From NCBI GenBank assembly GCA_043802125.1, contig JAZDLG010000048.1, forward strand, positions 1 to 21,994: DNA of 21,994 bases, read 5' to 3'. The DNA is from Phelpsiimicrobium sp043802125 (GTDB taxonomy: Bacteria; Omnitrophota; Gorgyraeia; Velamenicoccales; Velamenicoccaceae). Shown here in pieces: positions 14,934 to 21,721 of the stretch. The notes under the pieces were generated by a model that saw nothing but the letters and a program-made list of their open reading frames with translations, was not told the DNA's origin and made no database searches. A program made the translations under genes and the position numbers. Position 1 is the stretch's first letter, and every line of letters begins with the position of its first letter.

Positions 14934-15872
14934 CTATATCTTATTATCCAAAAATTTTCTTACGGAAAAGGCGGCTATGGCGCCGTCAGAACAGGCTGTA
15001 ACGACCTGATTAAAAGGCCTGGCGCGGCAATCACCCGCGGCAAATATGCCGGAGCAGGAAGACATCATACCTTCGTCGGTGACAACGTAGCCGACGGTAT
15101 TTAGATCAAGGACACCTTTAAGAAAACCGGTGTCTGGGTCAGACCCTATAAAAATAAAGATCCCGTCACAAGGCAATATCTCTTCCCTCTGGGACTTTAT
15201 ATTCTTTATTTTAAGGCCCTCAACGCGCGTTTTGCCTATTGCCTCAACAGGCACAGAATCCCACTTGATAAAAATATCCTTATCCGCCTTCACCCTATCC
15301 TGCAACACCGCTGTGGCGCGAAGCTCGTCGCGGCGATGAACGATAGTCAACTTTTTGGCAAACTTTCTTAAATAAAGCGCTTCTTCAACAGCTACATCTC
15401 CTCCGCCCACCAAAACCACATCTTTATTTTTAAAAAGCGGGCCGTCGCAGGTGGCGCAGTAAGAGACTCCGCGGCCTATAAGCGCCTCTTCACCCTTCAC
15501 CCCTAATCGGCGAGCACGCGAACCCGCAGCTACGATAACGCACTTTGATTCGTAGATCGCCCTCAGGCCGGTCACGCTAGAAACGACATGCGTTTGAAAG
15601 ATACCATCCTTATTATCTATCTTCTCAACTTTTGTCTCTTCAACTACCTCCACATCGCTAAGACAAGCGATCTGTTTCTTTGCCGCCTCAACCCACTCGC
15701 GGGATTTCATCTGATATATACCCGGGTAATTCTCAATTAGCTCCGTTAAAAGGACCTGGCCTCCTGCAAAAGACTTTTCCACCAGCAGAGTCTTTAGTTT
15801 GGAGCGGCCAACGTAAAGCGCGGCTGTCAAACCCGCCGGCCCGGCGCCTATAATAACAACGTCTATAACCAA
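14934..15872 (-). CDS. trxB: thioredoxin reductase
   Basis: The flavoenzyme passes electrons from NADPH to thioredoxin. The 312-residue protein has the FAD-binding motif IIGAGPAGLTAALYVGRSKL (7-26), the redox-active CATC at 139-142 followed by DGP, the second Rossmann motif VLVGGGDVAVEEAL (153-166) and the C-terminal FAD-binding GIFAAGDCRARPFNQVVTA. Length and motif order are normal. The start is a TTG at 15872 with GAGGG 4 bases upstream, and it follows def by 9 bases. The likely partner thioredoxin is encoded at 18957-19280 in a different transcription unit. Confidence 0.95.
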   Translation of the reverse strand: MVIDVVIIGAGPAGLTAALYVGRSKLKTLLVEKSFAGGQVLLTELIENYPGIYQMKSREWVEAAKKQIACLSDVEVVEETKVEKIDNKDGIFQTHVVSSVTGLRAIYESKCVIVAAGSRARRLGVKGEEALIGRGVSYCATCDGPLFKNKDVVLVGGGDVAVEEALYLRKFAKKLTIVHRRDELRATAVLQDRVKADKDIFIKWDSVPVEAIGKTRVEGLKIKNIKSQREEILPCDGIFIFIGSDPDTGFLKGVLDLNTVGYVVTDEGMMSSCSGIFAAGDCRARPFNQVVTACSDGAIAAFSVRKFLDNKI

Positions 15873-15881
15873 GTTACCCTC

Positions 15882-16400
15882 TTAGAACAACCCATCGGTA
15901 TCCTCCTGCCTTATATCCTTTAGTTTTCTCCTGAACCTGATCTTCTGTATAAAATTCGCGTGATCAATAATAAGCCTGCCTCTCAAGTGGTCTATCTCAT
16001 GCTGAAGCGCACGCGCGAATATATCCTGAGCGCTAAGCGTTACCTTTTCATTTTGCTCGTTATAACCGCTCACTACGATCTTTCTTGCCCTTCTAACCTT
16101 GACATATACTCCGGGAACGCTCAGGCAGCCTTCTTCCATGACTGCAGACCCTGTCTTCTTTAAGATCCTGGGATTGATCAGCGTGACTAAGCCGGAGCCC
16201 ACATCAACCATGACCATCTGCTTATTGACACCCACCTGAGGCGCTGCCAGGCCTATCCCGCCTGATAGCCGCATCAACTCAGCCATTGAGCTAAGAATAG
16301 AGCGCTCTGCGTCAGTCACCACGCTAACAGGTTTTGAGCGCCTTCGCAAAGAAGGATCCCCATAATACCTAATTTTTAATCCTGTTTGATGCGTCAACAT
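15882..16400 (-). CDS. def: peptide deformylase
   Basis: The enzyme removes the formyl group from the N-terminal methionine of new proteins. All three family motifs are present in the 172-residue protein: GGIGLAAPQ (47-55), EEGCLSVPG with the metal-ligand Cys92, and the catalytic HEIDH at 134-138. The sequence after it, LRGRLIID, is a slightly unusual version of the common xGxLFID. The ATG at 16400 lies inside the end of panD (32-base overlap) and has only a weak ribosome site, so translational coupling to panD is likely. It sits between panD and trxB. Confidence 0.95.
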   Translation of the reverse strand: MLTHQTGLKIRYYGDPSLRRRSKPVSVVTDAERSILSSMAELMRLSGGIGLAAPQVGVNKQMVMVDVGSGLVTLINPRILKKTGSAVMEEGCLSVPGVYVKVRRARKIVVSGYNEQNEKVTLSAQDIFARALQHEIDHLRGRLIIDHANFIQKIRFRRKLKDIRQEDTDGLF

Positions 16401-16719
16401 GGATGATCTTTTTCTTCATTTTGGCTGCCTCCTCGTCGCAGACAAGGCTATAGGAAAGGATGATCACTTCATCCCCCTCGCAGGCAAAACGAGCTGACGG
16501 CCCGTTGAGGCATATCTCGCCGGACCCTTTTTTGCCCTCTATGGCGTACGTCTCTATTCGTGAGCCGTTGTTCAAATTCAAGACTTCAACCTTTTCCCCC
16601 GGGAGAATGTCAGCGGCTTTAAGGAGCAATGAGTCTACGGCAATACTGCCTTCATAATATAACTTGGTTGCGGTGACTTTAGCCCTGTGGATCTTTGATT
16701 TAAGCATGGTTCTAAACAT
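16369..16719 (-). CDS. panD: aspartate 1-decarboxylase proenzyme
   Basis: PanD makes beta-alanine from aspartate for pantothenate and coenzyme A. It is a pyruvoyl enzyme made by self-cleavage, and the cleavage site Gly24-Ser25 stands at the canonical position in LYYEGSIAVDS. MFRTMLKSKIHRAKVT at the N-terminus, NNGSRIETYAIEG and NGPSARFACEGDEVIILSY complete the family pattern in 116 residues. The ATG at 16719 is chosen because AAGGAG lies 8 bases upstream and the family starts at this residue; an ATG at 16743 would add eight unrelated residues. It appears to be the first gene of the long operon that ends at 7185. Confidence 0.94.
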   Translation of the reverse strand: MFRTMLKSKIHRAKVTATKLYYEGSIAVDSLLLKAADILPGEKVEVLNLNNGSRIETYAIEGKKGSGEICLNGPSARFACEGDEVIILSYSLVCDEEAAKMKKKIIHVDASNRIKN

Positions 16720-16743
16720 AAAGCGCTCCTTAAATGAGCCCAC

Positions 16744-16776
16744 AGCTTACGGAGCATTTATTGCGACGTAAGTTGT
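16744..16776. other. inverted repeat upstream of panD
   Basis: ACAGCTTACG (16742-16751) and CGTAAGTTGT (16767-16776) form a 6-bp perfect stem plus three more pairs after one mismatch, with a 15-base spacer. It lies 25 bases before the panD start, in the position of a leader structure or operator. No T-run follows, so it is not a clear terminator. The function is unknown. Confidence 0.3.
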
Positions 16777-16785
16777 CCGGGCGAA

Positions 16786-16834
16786 TTTTGAGTACCATAA
16801 TGTGTCTGTGGCGAAATCCCGCGTAAGCGGGAAC
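16786..16834 (-). repeat. dispersed hairpin repeat, copy 4 (inverted)
   Basis: Read on the minus strand, GTTCCCGC, loop TTAC, GCGGGA is followed by TTTCGCCACAGACACATT and ATGGTACTCAAAAT. The stem occupies 16817-16832. It matches copy 2 most closely, with GGTACTC replacing GGTGCTC. It lies in the ackA-panD gap, about 50 bases after the ackA stop, and could affect read-through between the two operons. Confidence 0.75.
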
Positions 16835-16883
16835 TACTGCAACTGCGTAGCGGTTAGGCATCAGTATCTACTTAGGTTATTAT

Positions 16884-18005
16884 TCATTTAACCATATGGT
16901 ATGTTTGACGGGCGATCATCAGCTCTTCGTTCGTTGGGATGGCAAGTATCTTTACCTTCCTCCTGCTTAAAAACCCGAAGATATCTTTTAAGATCATATT
17001 CCTGATGTCCTTTTCGTTCTCGCCTATGCCGGCCGTAAAGACGATCGCATCAACGCCTCCGAGAGCCGCGGCATAACTGCCGATATATTTTTTTATCCTG
17101 TAAGTAAATATCTCAAGCGCCAATTTCGCCCTTTTGTTGCCGGCTTTTGCGGCTGCTTTGATCTCCCTCATATCATTGCTTAACCCTGAGATGCCTTTTA
17201 AACCGCTGCTATAATTCAAGATCTTATCTATTTCCTCAAGGCTTATCTTTTCTTTTTCAGCCAGGAAAATAACTGAGGCGGGATCAATATCGCCGCAGCG
17301 AGTACCCATTACCAGCCCCTCAAGAGGCGTAAACCCCATGCTTGTGTCAATGGACTTGCCATATTTGACAGCTGTTATACTGCACCCGTTGCCTAAGTGG
17401 CAGGTGATAAGTTTGAGTTTATTCAGGTGTTTCTTTAAGATCCTGGCTGCCTCGTGCGCCACATACTGGTGGCTGGTGCCGTGAAACCCGAATTTCCTCA
17501 GATTGTATTTCTCGTAATATTCGTAGGGCAGGCCGTAGATATAAGCATGTTCCGGCAAAGACTGATGAAAGGCGGTATCAAAAATAGCTACTTGTTTAAT
17601 ACCCCCCAAAAGCTCTTTGCACGCCTCAATACCGGCGAGATTCGCCGGGTTATGCAAAGGCGCCAGCTCAATGCACTCCCTTATTTTAGCGATCACCTCA
17701 TCCGTTATCACCGTCGGTTGTTTAAACGCAACGCCGCCGTGGACAACGCGATGGCCTATGGCAAAGATCTCATTTAAATTTTTTAGCTTAGCCTTGGATG
17801 AGCGTATTAGGCCGTCTAAAAGTACCTGGATGCCGTCCTTATGATCCTTGACGCCCGAATCCTTTTGGCCTATCCTCTCAATAAGGCCTTTTGACAAAAG
17901 CACATAACGGGAGCCGTTATTTTTAGTGTTGACCCGCACATCAAAAAGCCTATATTTAATAGACGAGCTTCCTGAATTGATGACAAGTATCTTATGGCTC
18001 GTCAT
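16884..18005 (-). CDS. ackA: acetate kinase
   Basis: Acetate kinase converts acetyl phosphate and ADP to acetate and ATP. The 373-residue protein has the phosphate-binding N-terminus KILVINSGSSSIKYRLFD, GHRVVHGG, LHNPANLAGIEAC, AIFDTAFHQSLPEHAYIYGL, FGFHGTSHQYV with the catalytic-region histidine, ITCHLGNGCSITAVKYGKS and FTAGIGENEKDIR. It is slightly shorter than the usual 390-400 residues. The ATG overlaps the pta stop by 4 bases. With pta it forms the substrate-level phosphorylation route from acetyl-CoA to acetate, a mark of fermentative or mixed-acid energy metabolism. Confidence 0.96.
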   Translation of the reverse strand: MTSHKILVINSGSSSIKYRLFDVRVNTKNNGSRYVLLSKGLIERIGQKDSGVKDHKDGIQVLLDGLIRSSKAKLKNLNEIFAIGHRVVHGGVAFKQPTVITDEVIAKIRECIELAPLHNPANLAGIEACKELLGGIKQVAIFDTAFHQSLPEHAYIYGLPYEYYEKYNLRKFGFHGTSHQYVAHEAARILKKHLNKLKLITCHLGNGCSITAVKYGKSIDTSMGFTPLEGLVMGTRCGDIDPASVIFLAEKEKISLEEIDKILNYSSGLKGISGLSNDMREIKAAAKAGNKRAKLALEIFTYRIKKYIGSYAAALGGVDAIVFTAGIGENEKDIRNMILKDIFGFLSRRKVKILAIPTNEELMIARQTYHMVK

Positions 18006-18955
18006 ATATGCTCCCCCTGGCTTTCATAGTGGGCGCGTATAGCCGTGATAGCCGCGCAATCAACTACATCTTCCCAGCTGCAACCGCGCGATAGATCGCT
18101 GCAAGGCTTGACAAGCCCTAACAACAACGGGCCCAGCGCCCTGCCTCCGGATAACCTCTCAACGAGCTTATACGAGATGTTGCCTGCCTCAAGATTAGGA
18201 AATACCAGAATATTGGCATTGCCCTGTATAGGACTATCAGGATTTTTTAATTTAGCGACTTCGGGCACTATTGCCGCGTCAACCTGAAGCTCACCGTCAA
18301 CAGCGAGCCCGGGTTGCGTCTCTTTCAAAAGCGCGGTCGCCTCCCTGATGCGCTCAACGAACCTTCCTGTTGCCGAACCCTTTGTGGAATAGCTAAGCAT
18401 TGCGACGCGCGGAGTAAAGCCTAGCACTTTACGAGCCAGCTCTGCCGAAGAGATCGCTATCTGAGCCAATTGCCTGGTCGTAGGGTCGGGTATGATGCCG
18501 CAATCCGCGAATATCAAAACGCCGTTTTCGCCATAATTGCAATTTGGGATAAGCATAATAAAACAGCTTGAGATCGTCGCTATCCTCTTGTCTATCCCTA
18601 AGCAATACAAACCGGCTTTGGCAACATCCGGAGTAGTCGTAGCTGCCCCTGCCACAAAACCGTCTGCAAGGCCTTCGCGGACCATCATGGCGCCGTAAAA
18701 TACGGGGTTGGAAATAACCTCGCGAGCCTCGTCCCTTGAAATACCCTTGTGTTCCCTTAACTGAAAGTATAATTCCGAATATTCGTCTACCTTCTTAGGC
18801 TCTAATCTGCCCTTTTCTAATAAGATGACTTCGCATATACCTTCCTTGCGCAGAAATTCCGCCGCGCGGCGCACGCGGGGGTCATGCCCCTCAGGCAATA
18901 CAATCTTCTTTGATTGTTGTTTCGCTCTCTCTCTTAATTGCTTTATAGTGTCCAT
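18002..18955 (-). CDS. pta: phosphate acetyltransferase (short, single-domain form)
   Basis: The enzyme interconverts acetyl-CoA and acetyl phosphate. The 317-residue protein contains only the PTA_PTB catalytic domain: KKIVLPEGHDPRVRRAAEFL at the start, MMVREGLADGFVAGAATTT, RVAMLSYSTKGSATG, ANILVFPNLEAGNISYKLV and LGPLLLGLVKPCSDLSRGC near the end. It lacks the regulatory N-terminal domains of the E. coli-type Pta. It begins 1 base after trxA ends and overlaps ackA by 4 bases, so the three genes form one unit. Confidence 0.95.
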   Translation of the reverse strand: MDTIKQLRERAKQQSKKIVLPEGHDPRVRRAAEFLRKEGICEVILLEKGRLEPKKVDEYSELYFQLREHKGISRDEAREVISNPVFYGAMMVREGLADGFVAGAATTTPDVAKAGLYCLGIDKRIATISSCFIMLIPNCNYGENGVLIFADCGIIPDPTTRQLAQIAISSAELARKVLGFTPRVAMLSYSTKGSATGRFVERIREATALLKETQPGLAVDGELQVDAAIVPEVAKLKNPDSPIQGNANILVFPNLEAGNISYKLVERLSGGRALGPLLLGLVKPCSDLSRGCSWEDVVDCAAITAIRAHYESQGEHI

Positions 18956-18956
18956 G

Positions 18957-19280
18957 TTACCTTAAAAGTTCCTCCATCTTTGCCTTAAGCTCCGGCTTAC
19001 CCATCGCACCGACTAACTGCGTCATGACCTGGCCGTTTTTAAAAAACATTATAGTCGGTATGGACATAACACCATAGGCTGACGCGGTCTTTTGGCCGTC
19101 GTCTACATTAAGTTTTGCGACTTTAAACTTCCCTTCAAATTCCGCAGCCACCTCTTCCACCACAAGGCCTACCCTGCGGCACGGCCCGCACCACTCCGCC
19201 CAGAAATCTACTAAGCATGGCAGCTTTGATTCCAATACCTCTTTTTTGAAATTTTCATCATTCAGATGAATCGCTCCCAC
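18957..19280 (-). CDS. trxA: thioredoxin
   Basis: A small cytoplasmic dithiol protein that reduces protein disulfides, recharged by thioredoxin reductase. The 107-residue product has the active site FWAEWCGPCRRV (Cys31 and Cys34), a KLNVDDG strand, the cis-proline loop VMSIPTIMFFKNG and the terminal helix. The arginine after the second cysteine replaces the more common lysine. A GTG start at 19280 is chosen because GGAGG lies exactly 5 bases upstream; a frame opening at a TTG (19292) would overlap that ribosome site. It heads a three-gene unit with pta and ackA, a pairing with no textbook explanation. Confidence 0.93.
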   Translation of the reverse strand: MGAIHLNDENFKKEVLESKLPCLVDFWAEWCGPCRRVGLVVEEVAAEFEGKFKVAKLNVDDGQKTASAYGVMSIPTIMFFKNGQVMTQLVGAMGKPELKAKMEELLR

Positions 19281-19304
19281 AAACACCTCCAAGTTTACTC
19301 GCTA

Positions 19305-19313
19305 ATTATAACA
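19305..19313 (-). promoter_or_regulatory. extended -10 promoter of trxA-pta-ackA
   Basis: On the minus strand TGTTATAAT is a perfect extended -10 (TGn plus TATAAT). The -35 position is T-rich but not a good match. Transcription would begin near 19298 and leave a leader of about 18 bases before the GTG at 19280, just long enough for the GGAGG ribosome site. Confidence 0.55.
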
Positions 19314-19350
19314 AAAAATACCAAAAATAAAACAGAAATATCGAGTAAAT

Positions 19351-19422
19351 GCCGAGGTCCGACCTCGGCCCCGAATGGCGAGGTCGGACCTCGGCGCCTC
19401 GGCAGACCTCGGCGCCTCGGCA
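19351..19422. repeat. GC-rich palindromic and tandem repeat block
   Basis: Two near-identical palindromes, CCGAGGTC-C-GACCTCGG (19352-19368) and CGAGGTC-G-GACCTCG (19379-19393), are followed by two perfect tandem copies of an 18-bp unit (19387-19404 and 19405-19422) that starts GACCTCGG. The block is far richer in GC than the AT-rich sequence beside it. It directly abuts the stop of the MFS gene (19429). It could act as a terminator for that gene or be a mobile palindromic repeat; the T-run after it is poor. Confidence 0.75.
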
Positions 19423-19428
19423 TGGCGG

Positions 19429-20745
19429 CTACCTCAAGCCGCGCATCCTTACGCTGACCACGCTCCTGAACACATCTACATTACTTATATGCTCAACATC
19501 CCTGACCTCTTTCAAAAACAAAGGGCCCATAAGGCCGATACCTATCCTCAATAAAGACGATATCAAAAAAAGCGTCAATATGTTAAACCCTAACAAAGGC
19601 GGCAGATGCTGCAGCAACAATCCTCCTAATAGGCTGCCTAAGCAGAGCGCTAACCCATTGAAAAGATTGAAATAAGCGATGCATCTTGTCCTCTTCTCGG
19701 GAGTCACCGCATCATAAATAAAATTAGAGGCGCAAAGGTTAAAACCTGCCCAGGCAAAACCTGAAAAAACCTGCGCAAAAAATAAAAAAGCCGGATTACG
19801 GTTTAGGATCCACAAGAGCGGGATCATGCCTATAAGCGGAGCAGTAACATTTATAACTTTAAGATTGCCTATCCTGTCGGCAAGCCTACCCCATCGCGCT
19901 ATCATGAGGCAGACAGTCAAGGTCGCCGTAACTGTTATGACCGCGTATAACATATAACTGAAATGAAGGTCCCTTAGCATTAGTACGGGAAAAAACGGCG
20001 AGGCAAGGTTGACTGAAAAATTCACCAGGGCTACAAACAAGACGAACTTCGCAAAGTTACTCTCTTTAAGCCGCGCCAAGAACATAAAAATAGTGAACTG
20101 GTCTTCCTTATTGTGTTTAAGCGCGGGTTCATGCATCCTTGTTAAAAAATACCACGAGGCCAACCTGAAAATAAAAGCGGATCCGAAAAGTATGGCAAAG
20201 GCAGCAAAGCGATTGACCGACCCTACCTCATTTAAAATGAGCCCTGCCAAGAGCGTGACAGCGACAGTAATGAGGCCTGTTATCTTATTTCTCCATCCAA
20301 AATACACGCCTCTTTTATCAACAGGCACAAGGTCGGACATTAAGCTTCCCCACGCAGGCAATGCCAGTGCCCCGAAGCCCGCGAAGAAAACCACAAAGCC
20401 TATAAAGATAACCGGCGAGGCAAAACAAAACAAAGCGGCAAGCGCCATCGGCAGCAACATAAACGCCTGAAGGAATACAAAAAAATTAAACATCTTTTTG
20501 CGGGAACGAAGATATGCCGTGAGGTCCGCGCTCTTTAATTGGGTCAAAGACGCGGCTAAATTCTGGAGGGCGTTCAATATGCCTACCTGCCTTGCCGTTC
20601 CTCCTATCAAAAGCAGAAAAGGCGTAAAATACTCCTGCGTAAAACCTATCATGCCACTGGCAAATACGCCGTCAAAAAACGAAGCCTTTAAGCTCCGCTT
20701 GACTTTCTCATCATTGGAATAAGCCACAGAAATATCGGGTTTCAT
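19429..20745 (-). CDS. major facilitator superfamily transporter
   Basis: The 438-residue protein has about 12 membrane segments in two halves. The loop between helices 2 and 3 reads LTQLKSADLTAYLRSRKKMF. GSLMSDLVPVDKRGVYFGWRNK (about 133-154) and the second-half RWGRLADRIGNLKVI (a G-x-x-x-D-R-x-G type motif A) are typical MFS loop signatures, as is DAVTPEKRTRCIAYFNLFNG. The resemblance is to the broad MFS_1 family without a substrate-specific feature; import and export cannot be told apart. No good Shine-Dalgarno precedes the ATG. It lies 57 bases after a coiled-coil gene and ends against the GC-rich palindromic block. Confidence 0.87.
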   Translation of the reverse strand: MKPDISVAYSNDEKVKRSLKASFFDGVFASGMIGFTQEYFTPFLLLIGGTARQVGILNALQNLAASLTQLKSADLTAYLRSRKKMFNFFVFLQAFMLLPMALAALFCFASPVIFIGFVVFFAGFGALALPAWGSLMSDLVPVDKRGVYFGWRNKITGLITVAVTLLAGLILNEVGSVNRFAAFAILFGSAFIFRLASWYFLTRMHEPALKHNKEDQFTIFMFLARLKESNFAKFVLFVALVNFSVNLASPFFPVLMLRDLHFSYMLYAVITVTATLTVCLMIARWGRLADRIGNLKVINVTAPLIGMIPLLWILNRNPAFLFFAQVFSGFAWAGFNLCASNFIYDAVTPEKRTRCIAYFNLFNGLALCLGSLLGGLLLQHLPPLLGFNILTLFLISSLLRIGIGLMGPLFLKEVRDVEHISNVDVFRSVVSVRMRGLR

Positions 20746-20802
20746 GACATTCAGGAGAAAGTAAATAATGACATCCCGATAAAATAAACCGCTAAGATCA
20801 AT

Positions 20803-21441
20803 CTAGTTTTCATGCTGCTTTTCATGCTGAAAAGTTTCCAATTGTTCCTTAATCGCCTTGTTTTCTTTTTCCAATTCCAGGAGATCAGCAGCTCGTTTTT
20901 TCTGGATGGCGAGCTGTTTTTCCAGAAGCTCTTCCAATTTAACCGTATCCTCCTGGACCTGCTCTTCTGCCCTCAGGGCCTCTGTCGTAGAGTCCAGCTT
21001 TTTCTTCAACTCTTCCACCGCCGTTTGATCGCCTTTATGAAGTTCCTGCAGATCCTCAAGGTATCTGCGCATCAATTCGTGTTCCTCGGAAAGCTTTTCA
21101 AAAGCAATCTTATGGAATCCGAAATCCTCACACTTCTGTTCCAACGCCTTGCGCAGCTGACCTTTTAAAGCCTGATGCTCGCAAGAAAGAATGTTATAGG
21201 CAGAATGCTGGGCAGCCAATTCCTTGTTTAAGTTTTGAACCTCAAGACGAGCGCTAAAGGAATCTTTTTTAAACAGCTCACATTCTTCCCTCAGCTTCTC
21301 AATAGCTTGCGGATCTGCCAAAGGATCAGGCGCAGTCTCCGGTAATTTCTTTCTTATAATTTGATCACCGAATAAAACTACAAGAACCCCTGAAATGATC
21401 GCCGCCGAAATTATGCCAATGACAAAAGTCAAAGTATCCAT
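20803..21441 (-). CDS. membrane-anchored coiled-coil protein, function unknown
   Basis: The 212-residue product has one N-terminal membrane segment (about residues 5-25, FVIGIISAAIISGVLVVLF), a short Pro-rich linker, and then an almost unbroken charged coiled coil from about 45 to 205, rich in Glu, Lys, Leu and Gln. The N-out/C-in orientation expected from basic residues after the helix would put the coil in the cytoplasm. No enzyme motif is visible. The ATG at 21441 is used, with GAAGG 7 bases upstream; an in-frame TTG lies two codons earlier. It follows a PCP_red-like gene by 10 bases and may belong to the ATP synthase transcription unit. It could be a scaffold or partner protein, but nothing in the sequence says so. 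Confidence 0.72.
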   Translation of the reverse strand: MDTLTFVIGIISAAIISGVLVVLFGDQIIRKKLPETAPDPLADPQAIEKLREECELFKKDSFSARLEVQNLNKELAAQHSAYNILSCEHQALKGQLRKALEQKCEDFGFHKIAFEKLSEEHELMRRYLEDLQELHKGDQTAVEELKKKLDSTTEALRAEEQVQEDTVKLEELLEKQLAIQKKRAADLLELEKENKAIKEQLETFQHEKQHEN

Positions 21442-21451
21442 ATTCAAACCT

Positions 21452-21712
21452 TCACTTTACATGCCCGTACTTCGTATAATCAACGCCGAGGGAGGCGAGA
21501 TCGTTTTTCATAGGGCCCTGAAATCCGAATGGGGTTTCTATAAAGAGGGCGTCAACGAGGTATTTTTCCGTGACTTCTGCTCTGTTGTCTTTTTTGGCGA
21601 GGCTTTCAGCTTTCAACGTTATCGCTTTCTCGGCGATAGGCCGCATGAATACCGGCATCTTTGCAAGGACCTGCCTGAACGTATCTTGAGTTGCCTTATC
21701 CCATGATGTCAT
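21452..21712 (-). CDS. small PCP_red-like protein
   Basis: The 86-residue protein starts WDKATQDTFRQVLAKMPVFM, then RPIAEKAITLKAESLAKK and EVTEKYLVDAL. The spaced W, A, P-x-F-x-R, AE, and V-T pattern matches the small helical PCP_red domain (PF08369), first described at the C-terminus of light-independent protochlorophyllide reductase subunit B but common as a stand-alone protein in non-photosynthetic bacteria, role unknown. The tail ETPFGFQGPMKNDLASLGVD is distinctive and probably a second conserved patch. There is no cysteine. It starts 9 bases after the atpC stop, without an evident ribosome site, so it is likely co-translated with atpC. Confidence 0.6.
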   Translation of the reverse strand: MTSWDKATQDTFRQVLAKMPVFMRPIAEKAITLKAESLAKKDNRAEVTEKYLVDALFIETPFGFQGPMKNDLASLGVDYTKYGHVK

Positions 21713-21721
21713 ATTATAATT

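Noticed and set aside
1441..16834. CRISPR interpretation of the repeated hairpin units
   Set aside because: The copies are kilobases apart, vary in sequence and have no regular spacers or cas genes nearby.
19351..19422. A phage or plasmid attachment site at the GC-rich palindrome
   Set aside because: No integrase, tRNA gene or matching second site is present in the window.
20746..20802. A promoter or small gene between the coiled-coil and MFS genes
   Set aside because: The 57 bases show no good -35/-10 pair and only a very short open frame, so nothing was called.
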